14,690 nucleotides of DNA from Clostridium sp. GTDB lineage: Bacteria; Bacillota; Clostridia; Clostridiales; Clostridiaceae. Shown piece after piece: positions 1 through 6,935 of this stretch; within the stretch, counting starts at the first letter, position 1, and every line of letters starts with the position of its first letter. The position numbers and the translations under genes were made by a program. The stretch covers positions 1-14,690 of the forward strand of contig JAHAIU010000060.1 in assembly GCA_018372555.1 (NCBI GenBank), read 5' to 3'. Under the pieces are notes generated by a model. That model saw only the letters and a program-made list of their open reading frames with translations, was not told the origin of the DNA and searched no databases.

Positions 1-920
1 CTATTTAAGTCTTCTTCTTCAATAGTTGGTTTTGTAGCAATTGCATCGATTGATCTATAGTTTTTAACTACAGAAATAATAATATCTCTATCAGTTCCAG
101 GAAAGAAAGATAATATAGAATCAGCAACTTCTTCATCACTGTGTGACTCTACCCATTTTTGACCTTTATAAATGGCATTAGTGAAGTTTTGAATTATTTC
201 AGGATTTTCATCCATATAAGATTTAGTTGAATAAAATCCTGTATAAGCTAGCTTACCAACAGATTCACCAATAGAAGCTACTATTTTTCCACTTCCTTCT
301 TTTTCAAGCATGGAAGCTGTAGGTTCAAATAATGTTACGTATTCACCTGTTCCTGCTTTAAAGGCACCTGAAGTAGCAGTATAGTCTATATTAGTTACTA
401 GGTTAACATCTGTTTTTGGATCTAGTCCATTTAATTTTAATGCATATTCAAAAGCCATTTGTGGAACTCCCCCAGGTCTTCCACCGATAATTTCTGCACC
501 TTTTAAATCTATCCACTTAAAATCATCATTAGCTTCTCTTCCTACTAAGAAGGAACCATCAGTTTGAGTTAATTGAGCAAAAAGAATTGGATAATCCTCT
601 CTACCTTGATTGTTAATGTATATAGTTTGCTCAGGACCAGAAAAACCAATATCAGCATTTTTGCTTAAAACTTGTTGCATTGTCTTATCAGCACCTTGTC
701 CAGTGGATAAATCAATTTCAAGGCCTTCTTCTTCAAAGAATCCTTCATTTATTGCAACATACATAGGAGCATAGAATACTGATCTTACTACTTCATTTAA
801 TCTTATTTTTGTTAATTCTTTAGGTTCCTCTTTTGTTGGTTTACTGCAGGCAATAAAGCTTAAGGTTGTTACACCAATTAAAGCTATAATAGAAGCAATT
901 TTTATTAATTTGCTTTTCAT
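1..920 (-). CDS. ABC transporter substrate-binding lipoprotein, NMT1/SsuA/TauA-like (3' end outside window)
   Basis: Reading leftward from ATG 918-920, about 306 codons are open to the window edge, so the C-terminus is missing. GGAGGTTC lies just upstream. The N-terminus is a lipoprotein signal: MKSK, a hydrophobic stretch, then FIAC with Cys25 as the lipidation site, followed by a charged linker. Residues around 45-70 (VFYAPMYVAINEGFFEEEGL) match the opening of the NMT1/THI5-like periplasmic-binding fold, in which a small organic ligand such as a sulfonate, nitrate or pyrimidine precursor is captured for an ABC importer. Later GGRPGGVPQ and ENPEIIQNFTNAIYKGQKWV fit the same family. The ligand cannot be assigned from this fragment. 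The permease and ATPase are not visible and may lie to the left. The gene is divergent from the holin-like pair. Confidence 0.85.
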   Translation of the reverse strand, partial: MKSKLIKIASIIALIGVTTLSFIACSKPTKEEPKELTKIRLNEVVRSVFYAPMYVAINEGFFEEEGLEIDLSTGQGADKTMQQVLSKNADIGFSGPEQTIYINNQGREDYPILFAQLTQTDGSFLVGREANDDFKWIDLKGAEIIGGRPGGVPQMAFEYALKLNGLDPKTDVNLVTNIDYTATSGAFKAGTGEYVTLFEPTASMLEKEGSGKIVASIGESVGKLAYTGFYSTKSYMDENPEIIQNFTNAIYKGQKWVESHSDEEVADSILSFFPGTDRDIIISVVKNYRSIDAIATKPTIEEEDLN

Positions 921-951
921 TTGAACCTCCATATCATTTAGTCCATGTTTT

Positions 952-981
952 ATAATATGACTTCCTATCAGATTTTGTTAA
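952..981 (-). promoter_or_regulatory. Probable sigma-A promoter of the substrate-binding protein gene
   Basis: On the minus strand, TTAACA (976-981) and TATTAT (952-957) are separated by 18 bp, each one base from consensus. Transcription would start near 945, giving a leader of about 25 nt, too short for a riboswitch. Confidence 0.5.
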
Positions 982-1032
982 ATAATACTAGATTATAACG
1001 GAAAAGATTTAATTTTACTGTTGATATGTGGT

Positions 1033-1061
1033 TTGACATAAATGAAAAGATAATTTATAAC
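1033..1061 (+). promoter_or_regulatory. Strong sigma-A promoter of the cidA/lrgA-type operon
   Basis: TTGACA (1033-1038) and TATAAC (1056-1061) are separated by 17 bp. The first gene starts at 1302, so the transcript would carry a leader of about 235 nt. Within 1062-1301 there is a perfect 12-bp inverted repeat (1119-1130 and 1157-1168). Confidence 0.65.
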
Positions 1062-1118
1062 TATATTGTAAAAGATAAAGTTGTAATATTAAATGAAAGA
1101 AATCTTAGGGATTCTTAG

Positions 1119-1168
1119 ATATAGTAGTAATATAGGTATAGGATAGTTAGTATAATTTACTACTATAT
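1119..1168. repeat. Perfect 12-bp inverted repeat in the long leader of the holin-like operon
   Basis: ATATAGTAGTAA (1119-1130) is exactly reverse-complemented by TTACTACTATAT (1157-1168), with 26 nt between. It lies downstream of the predicted start site, so it would be an RNA hairpin or a regulator site. Just upstream, the imperfect tandem 10-mers AATCTTAGGG and ATTCTTAGAT (1101-1120) recall phased direct repeats bound by response regulators. No specific regulator can be named. Confidence 0.45.
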
Positions 1169-1301
1169 TCTATATCTTTTATTATATATTCATTGTAAAT
1201 ATAACATAGAAAAATATAATTAATTCTGAAAAGGTTTAATGGATTTACATATCTTTTTATTAGTGATAAATTATAATTTAGATAGTAAGGAGGATAATAA
1301 A

Positions 1302-1655
1302 ATGAAAATTTTTAGAGAGGCACTATTAATCCTCGGAATATATTTAATTGGAGAAGTTATTTCTAAAGGATTTTCACTTCCTTTACCAGGAAATATTCTA
1401 GGAATGCTAATTTTATTGTTATTATTAATGACCAAAGTTATTAAAGTAGAAAAAATAGAAAGTGTATCAAATTTCTTTCTAGATCACTTAGCTTTCTTCT
1501 TTATACCTGCAGGGGTTGGATTAATTTCATCCTTTGATTTAATTAAGGCCAACATTATACCAATATTAGTATTATGTATTGTGACCACAGCAATAGTGAT
1601 AGCAGTAACAGGAACTATAGTGCAGTTAGTTATTAAGGTTAAAAAAGGAAAGTAA
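1302..1655 (+). CDS. Holin-like CidA/LrgA family membrane protein
   Basis: This is a 117-residue hydrophobic protein of the CidA/LrgA family, small membrane proteins tied to murein hydrolase activity, cell lysis and, in newer work, overflow-metabolite transport. About four membrane segments are visible. Family hallmarks are LPLPGNILGMLILLLLL near residues 26-42, HLAFFFIPAGVGLI near residues 62-75, and a short basic tail (VIKVKKGK). Open frame extends upstream to an ATG at 1239. I chose ATG 1302 because AAGGAGG at 1287-1293 is correctly spaced and MKIFREALLI is the usual family N-terminus. The stop is 14 bp before the lrgB/cidB-like gene, a typical two-gene operon. CidA cannot be told from LrgA by sequence alone. 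Confidence 0.88.
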   Translation: MKIFREALLILGIYLIGEVISKGFSLPLPGNILGMLILLLLLMTKVIKVEKIESVSNFFLDHLAFFFIPAGVGLISSFDLIKANIIPILVLCIVTTAIVIAVTGTIVQLVIKVKKGK

Positions 1656-1669
1656 GAAGGAGAGTAGAA

Positions 1670-2371
1670 ATGAGTTTATTAACGGAAAATATTTTATTTG
1701 GATTAGTTATTTCTTTACTGGCCTTTGAAATTGGATTGTTTATTTATAAGAAAACTAAAATTCCTGTATTTAATCCACTTTTAATAGCAATTATTTTAGT
1801 AATTGGATTTTTAGTGATTTTTGATATAAACGTAGAAGAATACAATGCTGGAGGCCAGTTTATTAATATGTTCCTTGGACCTGCAACTGTTGTTTTAGCA
1901 GTTCCTTTATATAAACAACTTAAGCTTTTGAAAAAGTATTTACTTCCTATAATGATAGGGATTTTAATTGGGAGTGCAGTAAGTATTTCTTCGGTAGTAT
2001 GGATTGGACATATTTTAGGTATGGAAGATGTATTAACAATGTCATTAGTTTCAAAGTCTGTTACAACTCCAATAGGAATTGAAATAACTAATCAGTTAGG
2101 CGGATTAGCACCAGTTACTGTATTGGCTATAGTTGTTTCAGGAATAATAGGAGCTGTTATAGGACCATTAATATGTAAAATTTTTAGAATAAATGATAGG
2201 GTTGCAGTGGGGATTGCATTAGGAACAGCATCTCATGCAGTTGGAACTACAAAAGCTTTTGAATTAGGTGAAACAGAAGGAGCAATGAGTTCCTTATCAA
2301 TAGGAATAGCAGGGGTTATGACTGTATTTTTAGCACCAGCTATATATTCTATTTTAACTAAATTTATTTAA
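1670..2371 (+). CDS. CidB/LrgB family membrane protein
   Basis: This 233-residue polytopic membrane protein has the family's full usual length. LrgB/CidB signatures are FLGPATVVLAVPLYKQ around residues 67-82, SLVSKSVTTPIGIEI near residues 126-140, and GIALGTASHAVGTTKAFELG near residues 183-202. These proteins act with the upstream CidA/LrgA partner in control of lysis or export of small metabolites. AAGGAG sits 8 nt before ATG 1670. The gene is co-transcribed with the upstream gene, separated by 14 bp. No LytSR-like regulator genes lie in the window, so how the pair is controlled is not evident beyond the long leader. Confidence 0.88.
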   Translation: MSLLTENILFGLVISLLAFEIGLFIYKKTKIPVFNPLLIAIILVIGFLVIFDINVEEYNAGGQFINMFLGPATVVLAVPLYKQLKLLKKYLLPIMIGILIGSAVSISSVVWIGHILGMEDVLTMSLVSKSVTTPIGIEITNQLGGLAPVTVLAIVVSGIIGAVIGPLICKIFRINDRVAVGIALGTASHAVGTTKAFELGETEGAMSSLSIGIAGVMTVFLAPAIYSILTKFI

Positions 2372-2440
2372 GAGAAAACTATATAAAGTATTAATATAGA
2401 TTAAAGTTTTTAATAAATTATAATGTTTAAATGATGAGTA

Positions 2441-2470
2441 TAAATTGGGGTTATTTTAAACTCCAATTTA
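2441..2470 (+). terminator. Hairpin after the lrgB/cidB-like gene, probable weak terminator
   Basis: TAAATTGGGG (2441-2450) pairs with CTCCAATTTA (2461-2470), one G-U pair included, around a 10-nt loop. The downstream tract TTAATTTATA is only modestly U-rich. Confidence 0.4.
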
Positions 2471-2501
2471 TTAATTTATACTTACAAATTTTAATATTTA
2501 A

Positions 2502-2530
2502 TTGTAAATACTTAAAAACTTTGATAAAAT
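2502..2530 (+). promoter_or_regulatory. Possible sigma-A promoter of the TPR gene
   Basis: TTGTAA (2502-2507) and TAAAAT (2525-2530) have a 17-bp spacer, about 40 bp before the ribosome binding site. In such AT-rich DNA this match is suggestive only. Confidence 0.35.
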
Positions 2531-2578
2531 TGATAATATCGTAAAACACTAAGATAATCTTAATTTGTGGAGGTAGAA

Positions 2579-4423
2579 ATGAAGGAGCCTAAAACACTTT
2601 TTTCTGCTATATTAAAGCCAATGAAACCGTTTATTAAAAAGGTGTCAGGAGGTTTTATGTCATTTTTTAGAATTATAAAAAATGCATGTAATAAAGTAGC
2701 TACAAAATATAAAAAAGCAAATGAAAAGAATAAATACACAGAACCTATAGTAATAATTGGTACATCATGTTTATTAATATTATTTATGGTACTAGTTATT
2801 AGAGGTATAACTACTATAGAACAAATTGAAATTACTAATAATACTGCTGAAGTTTTAGCTTATGATAATAAGTATGATGAAGCCGTTGAAGAGTATAAAG
2901 TTCTACAAAGCAAAGAAGATTGGCCAATATGGAACGCTAAAATTGCTGATATTTATTCATTAAAAGGTGAAACAAATAAATCAAACTCTCTTTTAAAGGA
3001 AATAATAGTTATAAGAGATAGAATAATTAAAGAAGAAGGATATGCTAAATATAAGGAAAAAGATATTGAATTAATTAATTCTATGCTATTTACTTTTGCA
3101 GCAAATGGTGAATATGATGAAGTTATAAGCTTTGGAGAAAAATATATTAGTGATTATGGTAGTAATAGAGATACATTAAATATTTTATTCCAAGCATATT
3201 TAGTTAAAGGATATACATATAAAGCAGAAGAATTAATAGATGAATATCCATTAGATGATAAATCTGCTTATGATACAGCGGTAGTTGCTAACATGAATAT
3301 AATGTTAGATAGATGGGATAAAGGATTAGAACTTTTGAAATCTGCTATGGAAATAGATAAAAATGAACTTAAGATTTATGATGTTATAAATAATATTTAT
3401 GTTTATGATAGTGAAAAATTAACTAAGAGGTTAGAAGAAAAAGTTAATGCTACTGAAGATAATGCATATAAGACACTATTAGCAAAGACATATGCTATAT
3501 CAAAAAATACATCTGAAAAAGCTGTTGAATTAACTAAAGAATTAGAAGAAGAGGGCATAGTTAACATAGGTGTAGATTTAGTTAATTTTGAAGCCTACAA
3601 TAATATTGGAGAAAAATCTGAGGCAGCTGACTATATAAATGAAGCGGCAAAGAAGGCGAAGACGTGGAATAAAGAGTCATACACAACATATTATTTATTA
3701 TCGCTAAAGAGTGAGTATAATAATAAGTTAGAAGAAGCTCTAAGTTATGCTAAAAAGGCAGCACTTGCTGATCCTAAATATTCAAGTACTTATGGAAGTT
3801 TACTTCCTAGACTTCAAATTGGAATGGGTAAATTTGAACCAATAGAGATTTATTATAGAACAGCCCTTCAAAAGGATCCATTTAATTATAAGTTAATAAT
3901 GAGTATTGCAGATTATTATACTAATTATCAATCAAACAGTGATAAAGGTATGAAATACTATGAATTATTATTAAAAATAAAGAAAGAAGATAGTAGTTTA
4001 TATAAGAAGATTTTTGACTTTAAGATTAAAAATGAAAAGTATGATGAAGCAATTCCATATTTAGAAGAAGCAATAAAACTAGATGAAAATAATTCAGATT
4101 ATTATAGAATATTAGGTACTATATACCTTAACAATGAGAATTTTGATGAGGGAATAGAACTAATCAGAAAAGCTTACTCAATGAATGAGAAAGATTCTAT
4201 AGCTTTAAATAATGCAGGATGGTATTATATGAATATTGAAAATGATATTGCAAGAGGTTTTGATAATATTAAGTCTGCTTATGAAGATATGCCTGTTTCA
4301 TTAGATGAATCTATTAAAGAAAAGTTGATAAGCAACTATAATAAAGCGAAGAAGCTTTATGACGAATTTTTAGAAGATGAAACAAAAGAATTTGATACAG
4401 CTAGTATTGATCTAATCTTTTAA
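2579..4423 (+). CDS. Membrane-anchored tetratricopeptide repeat protein, function unknown
   Basis: This 614-residue protein has a strongly basic N-terminal segment (about residues 1-55), one membrane segment (about 56-78, IVIIGTSCLLILFMVLVI), and then a long acidic alpha-helical region of TPR-like repeats to the C-terminus. Recognisable repeats include NKYDEAVEEYKVL and, near the end, YDEAIPYLEEAIKLDENN and FDEGIELIRKAYSMNE. By the positive-inside rule, the TPR domain should face outside the membrane. TPR arrays usually bind proteins; no enzymatic motif is seen. A GTG at 2567 is in frame but lies on top of GGAGG (2569-2573), so ATG 2579, 5 nt after it, is the likely start. It precedes a transglutaminase-fold gene and uppP, which suggests, without proving, a cell-envelope role. 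Confidence 0.8.
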   Translation: MKEPKTLFSAILKPMKPFIKKVSGGFMSFFRIIKNACNKVATKYKKANEKNKYTEPIVIIGTSCLLILFMVLVIRGITTIEQIEITNNTAEVLAYDNKYDEAVEEYKVLQSKEDWPIWNAKIADIYSLKGETNKSNSLLKEIIVIRDRIIKEEGYAKYKEKDIELINSMLFTFAANGEYDEVISFGEKYISDYGSNRDTLNILFQAYLVKGYTYKAEELIDEYPLDDKSAYDTAVVANMNIMLDRWDKGLELLKSAMEIDKNELKIYDVINNIYVYDSEKLTKRLEEKVNATEDNAYKTLLAKTYAISKNTSEKAVELTKELEEEGIVNIGVDLVNFEAYNNIGEKSEAADYINEAAKKAKTWNKESYTTYYLLSLKSEYNNKLEEALSYAKKAALADPKYSSTYGSLLPRLQIGMGKFEPIEIYYRTALQKDPFNYKLIMSIADYYTNYQSNSDKGMKYYELLLKIKKEDSSLYKKIFDFKIKNEKYDEAIPYLEEAIKLDENNSDYYRILGTIYLNNENFDEGIELIRKAYSMNEKDSIALNNAGWYYMNIENDIARGFDNIKSAYEDMPVSLDESIKEKLISNYNKAKKLYDEFLEDETKEFDTASIDLIF

Positions 4424-4473
4424 AATAGCATAAAGATAAATTTATAAATAAAATAATTATTATTGTTAATTAA

Positions 4474-4600
4474 GGGGCTGTCGCATAAATAGCCTAAATT
4501 AAAAATGAGGGATTATTGATGTAATTCCTACAGAATTACTAAAATTAATTTCTTTTAAAAACTCCTTCGGGAGTTTTTTCATTAATTTTTCATTTTGGGA
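4474..4600. repeat. MITE-like intergenic repeat, copy A
   Basis: This copy starts with GGGGCTGTCGCATAAATAGCC, then the edge AAATTAAAAATGAG (4496-4509), then a body resembling copy B at 6789-6935. Shared blocks include ATGTAATTC near 4520, AATTACT near 4534, and TTTTTTCATTAATT near 4574-4588. No coding capacity is visible. The right end (CATTAATTTTTCATTTT) roughly mirrors the left edge, as in a miniature inverted-repeat element. Copy A also holds the terminator at 4557-4579. Confidence 0.55.
4557..4579 (+). terminator. Rho-independent terminator with UUCG tetraloop after the TPR gene
   Basis: AAAAACTCC (4557-4565) pairs perfectly with GGAGTTTTT (4570-4578) around TTCG, and the 3' arm runs into six Ts. 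It would separate the TPR gene from the transglutaminase-like gene. The A-rich 5' arm means it may also work on the minus strand. Confidence 0.8.
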
Positions 4601-4639
4601 TAGCACTATTTTAATACTATGTATATAGAGGGAGTTTAT

Positions 4640-5734
4640 ATGAAGATATTTAAGAGGATTCTTATTGCTGGAATAGTAATTATGGTTTGTGCATTAGCAT
4701 TTATCTATACATTTAATGGTAAGGTTACTAATGATTTAGCTATTAAAAATTGGGACAATATATATAATGAAGATGGTATAGAGTTTTTCTATAGTAATTC
4801 TAGTGATGAAAAGATAAAAGTGCTAAAAGATAATTATAATTTAGAAGAAAAAGTTAAAGGGGTAGATGGACAACTTAATAAAGCAATTAAGGTTGCAGAA
4901 TATTTAGGAAGTATTATTACATTTGATGATGTACCTAGTACAAGTAGAATTAATGGCTTCGATATTCTTAAAGAAAAAATAGGTGAAAAAAAGGTGTCAG
5001 CAAAAGACCTTGGAATAATATATAGAGATTTTCTAGAAAGCTTAGGGTATACAGGAAGAGTTGGTGAATTTAAAAGAATGAATGTAGGCTCTAATAGAGA
5101 AAAATCATATTATGTTGTTGAATACTGGAGTAAGGAATACAATAAGTGGGTTATGATAGACTTTATAGATAAAGGATACTTTGACAATGAAGGGTTCCCT
5201 TGTAGTGCTATGGAAGTTTTAGAAAATGATATAAGGAATTATAATTATACAGGAAGCAGTAATAGAAGTGACTATTTTCCAATGCTAAAGAAAACATTAT
5301 ATACATATACAATTAACATTGATAATACTACTGATATGAAAAGAAGTAATAGTTATATAACTTATATTAAAGATAAGGACTCTATAGCTCTAAAATTTAA
5401 AGGCAATTATTTAGGCCCAACTATATTTACAGAAAATAAAGATTTAATTAATAAAAATCCTATTGATAGTACCGTATCAAAAGATGAAAAAGCTTATTTA
5501 ATATTAATGAAGAAACAAGAAAAGACCGAAGATAAGGATAATAAAGAACAAAGCTTTATTGTTGGAGCTTTTAAGGACGGAAAAATACTTGAAGAGTATT
5601 ACTTAAAAGAAAATGATAATGAATATAGAAAAGTGAATATGTATACAGATATATTATTTAATGAAGGAGATAATATTATTTCCCTTTCTTTAGATGGAGA
5701 AAAGACAGTAACCTCTATAGAAATAAAAAATTAA
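4640..5734 (+). CDS. Anchored transglutaminase-like-fold protein lacking catalytic residues
   Basis: This 364-residue protein begins with a basic and hydrophobic segment (MKIFKRIL...AFIYTF, residues 1-24), a signal peptide or membrane anchor, so the rest should be extracytoplasmic. Residues about 115-180 resemble the transglutaminase core: a helix ending LESLGYTGRVGEF, then YYVVEYWSKEYNKWVMIDF. Compared with the family pattern, Ser120/Ala121 stand where the Cys is expected, Tyr157 replaces the His of HAWVE, and only Asp174 remains. It is therefore probably a non-catalytic binding version. The C-terminal ~150 residues are lysine- and asparagine-rich and unassigned. An in-frame ATG exists at 4619, but GAGGGAG (4628-4634) is placed for ATG 4640. 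The gene lies between the TPR gene and uppP. Confidence 0.65.
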   Translation: MKIFKRILIAGIVIMVCALAFIYTFNGKVTNDLAIKNWDNIYNEDGIEFFYSNSSDEKIKVLKDNYNLEEKVKGVDGQLNKAIKVAEYLGSIITFDDVPSTSRINGFDILKEKIGEKKVSAKDLGIIYRDFLESLGYTGRVGEFKRMNVGSNREKSYYVVEYWSKEYNKWVMIDFIDKGYFDNEGFPCSAMEVLENDIRNYNYTGSSNRSDYFPMLKKTLYTYTINIDNTTDMKRSNSYITYIKDKDSIALKFKGNYLGPTIFTENKDLINKNPIDSTVSKDEKAYLILMKKQEKTEDKDNKEQSFIVGAFKDGKILEEYYLKENDNEYRKVNMYTDILFNEGDNIISLSLDGEKTVTSIEIKN

Positions 5735-5760
5735 TAAGAAAATCTTAATATTTTAGGTAA

Positions 5761-5789
5761 TAGACAGTAAATAATATTACAGTTATAAT
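5761..5789 (+). promoter_or_regulatory. Sigma-A promoter of uppP
   Basis: TAGACA (5761-5766) and TATAAT (5784-5789) are separated by exactly 17 bp. The predicted start near 5796 gives a leader of about 35 nt, ending in AAGGAGGG before ATG 5831. Confidence 0.6.
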
Positions 5790-5830
5790 AAAAATTGTTT
5801 TAATATAGGAAGTTTTAAGGAGGGAAAATA

Positions 5831-6721
5831 ATGGGTTTAGATTTTATCTATATCTTTAAGGCTATAATAATAGCAATAGTAGAAGGCTTAACAGAGTTCG
5901 TACCTGTATCATCTACTGGACATATGATTCTAGTTGGTAGCCTTATTGGATTCAGATCAGGGGGAGCAGGTGCTGAGGAATTTGCTGCGATGTTTGAAGT
6001 TGTTATTCAACTTGGAGCAATACTTGCAGTAGTGGTATTATATTGGAATAAATTATGGGGAGCTGTTGTAGATTTCTTTACTTTTATCTTTTCAGGTGGA
6101 AAGAAAGGAAAGAAAGGCTTCCAATTTGGTATAAACGTAATTATTGCATCAATACCAGCATTAATAATAGGATTGACTTTATATGATAAAATTAAAGGTT
6201 TATTTAAGCCTTCAGCAGTTATAGTTGGTTTTATAGTTGGTGGTATATTATTAATTATTATGGAAAACTTATTTAGAAATAAGGCATCTAAGAAAGGGAA
6301 AACTCCAACTGTAGATGTTTTTGACTTAACTCCAATGCAATCATTAAAGGTTGGATTATTCCAAGTTTTATCTATGTGGCCAGGAATGTCAAGAAGTGCA
6401 TCTACTATAATGGGAGGTTGGGTTGCTGGACTTTCAACTCCAGTAGCAGCAGAGTTTTCTTTCTTTTTAGCAGTTCCAGCTATGGTTGGTTCTTCAGCTA
6501 TGGATTTATTTAACTTTGACTATTCTATAATGAATTCTACATATATAGTAGCTTTAATAGTTGGATTTATAGTAGCATTTATAGTATCACTAATAGTTAT
6601 GGATATGTTTGTAAGTTACTTAAAGAAGAAGCCTATGAGAATTTTTGCTATATATAGAGTAATTGCTGGTATAGTATTATTTGCTTTATCTTTAGCAGGA
6701 ATAGTAACTTTAACAATGTAG
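5831..6721 (+). CDS. uppP: Undecaprenyl-diphosphatase (BacA/UppP)
   Basis: This integral membrane enzyme removes a phosphate from undecaprenyl diphosphate, recycling the lipid carrier for peptidoglycan and other wall polymers; extra copies give bacitracin resistance. The 296-residue length is slightly above the usual 265-280. Both family signatures are present: EGLTEFVPVSSTGH (residues 18-31, with the catalytic Glu and Ser/His) and PGMSRSAS (residues 184-191, with the phosphate-binding Arg188). Six to eight hydrophobic segments surround them, and a basic loop (GGKKGKKG) lies near residue 90. AAGGAGGG precedes ATG 5831. The gene has its own promoter and is followed by a strong hairpin, so it is probably transcribed alone. 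Confidence 0.95.
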   Translation: MGLDFIYIFKAIIIAIVEGLTEFVPVSSTGHMILVGSLIGFRSGGAGAEEFAAMFEVVIQLGAILAVVVLYWNKLWGAVVDFFTFIFSGGKKGKKGFQFGINVIIASIPALIIGLTLYDKIKGLFKPSAVIVGFIVGGILLIIMENLFRNKASKKGKTPTVDVFDLTPMQSLKVGLFQVLSMWPGMSRSASTIMGGWVAGLSTPVAAEFSFFLAVPAMVGSSAMDLFNFDYSIMNSTYIVALIVGFIVAFIVSLIVMDMFVSYLKKKPMRIFAIYRVIAGIVLFALSLAGIVTLTM

Positions 6722-6788
6722 AAAATAAAAATTAAAAATGAGATTTAGCAAGTAAAATTATTAAATAACTTTATAAATACTGTAGATA

Positions 6789-6811
6789 GGGGCTGTTTAA
6801 CAAACAGCCCC
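6789..6811. terminator. Strong hairpin between convergent uppP and the coiled-coil gene
   Basis: GGGGCTGTTT (6789-6798) pairs perfectly with AAACAGCCCC (6802-6811) around a 3-nt loop. The downstream TTATAATAATTT is a poor U-tract. It probably terminates uppP. It is also the left module of repeat copy B; copy A carries a related but decayed GGGGCTGT module. Confidence 0.6.
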
Positions 6812-6935
6812 TTATAATAATTTAAAATTATAAATTGCAAATTAAAAATTATTAATGTAATTCTTAAAAAATTACTTAAAAATCATTGTTTTTCGAAACT
6901 CAGTAAGAAGTTTTTTCATTAATTCATTCTTCATT
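6789..6935. repeat. MITE-like intergenic repeat, copy B
   Basis: This copy holds the GGGGCTGTTT hairpin, the edge AAATTAAAAATT (6839-6850), ATGTAATTC near 6855, AATTACTTAAAAAT near 6870, and TTTTTTCATTAATTCATTC near 6911-6929. The order and sequence match copy A at 4474-4600. Its right end overlaps the last codons and TGA stop (6924-6926) of the minus-strand coiled-coil gene. No protein is encoded. Confidence 0.55.

Noticed and set aside
921..951. Riboswitch upstream of the substrate-binding protein gene
   Set aside because: The predicted leader is only about 25 nt and shows no conserved aptamer elements.
1239..1301. Upstream start for the CidA/LrgA gene
   Set aside because: The added 21 residues are atypical for the family and would cover the strong AAGGAGG site that serves ATG 1302.
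2403..2522. Long-range 11-bp inverted repeat (AAAGTTTTTAA and its complement)
   Set aside because: The arms are nearly 100 bp apart, pure low-complexity AT sequence, and likely arise by chance.
4474..4494. Terminus of an insertion sequence (GGGGCTGTCGC)
   Set aside because: It resembles some IS ends, but no transposase or opposite end is present; a shared hairpin/repeat module explains it better because copy B has a complete version.
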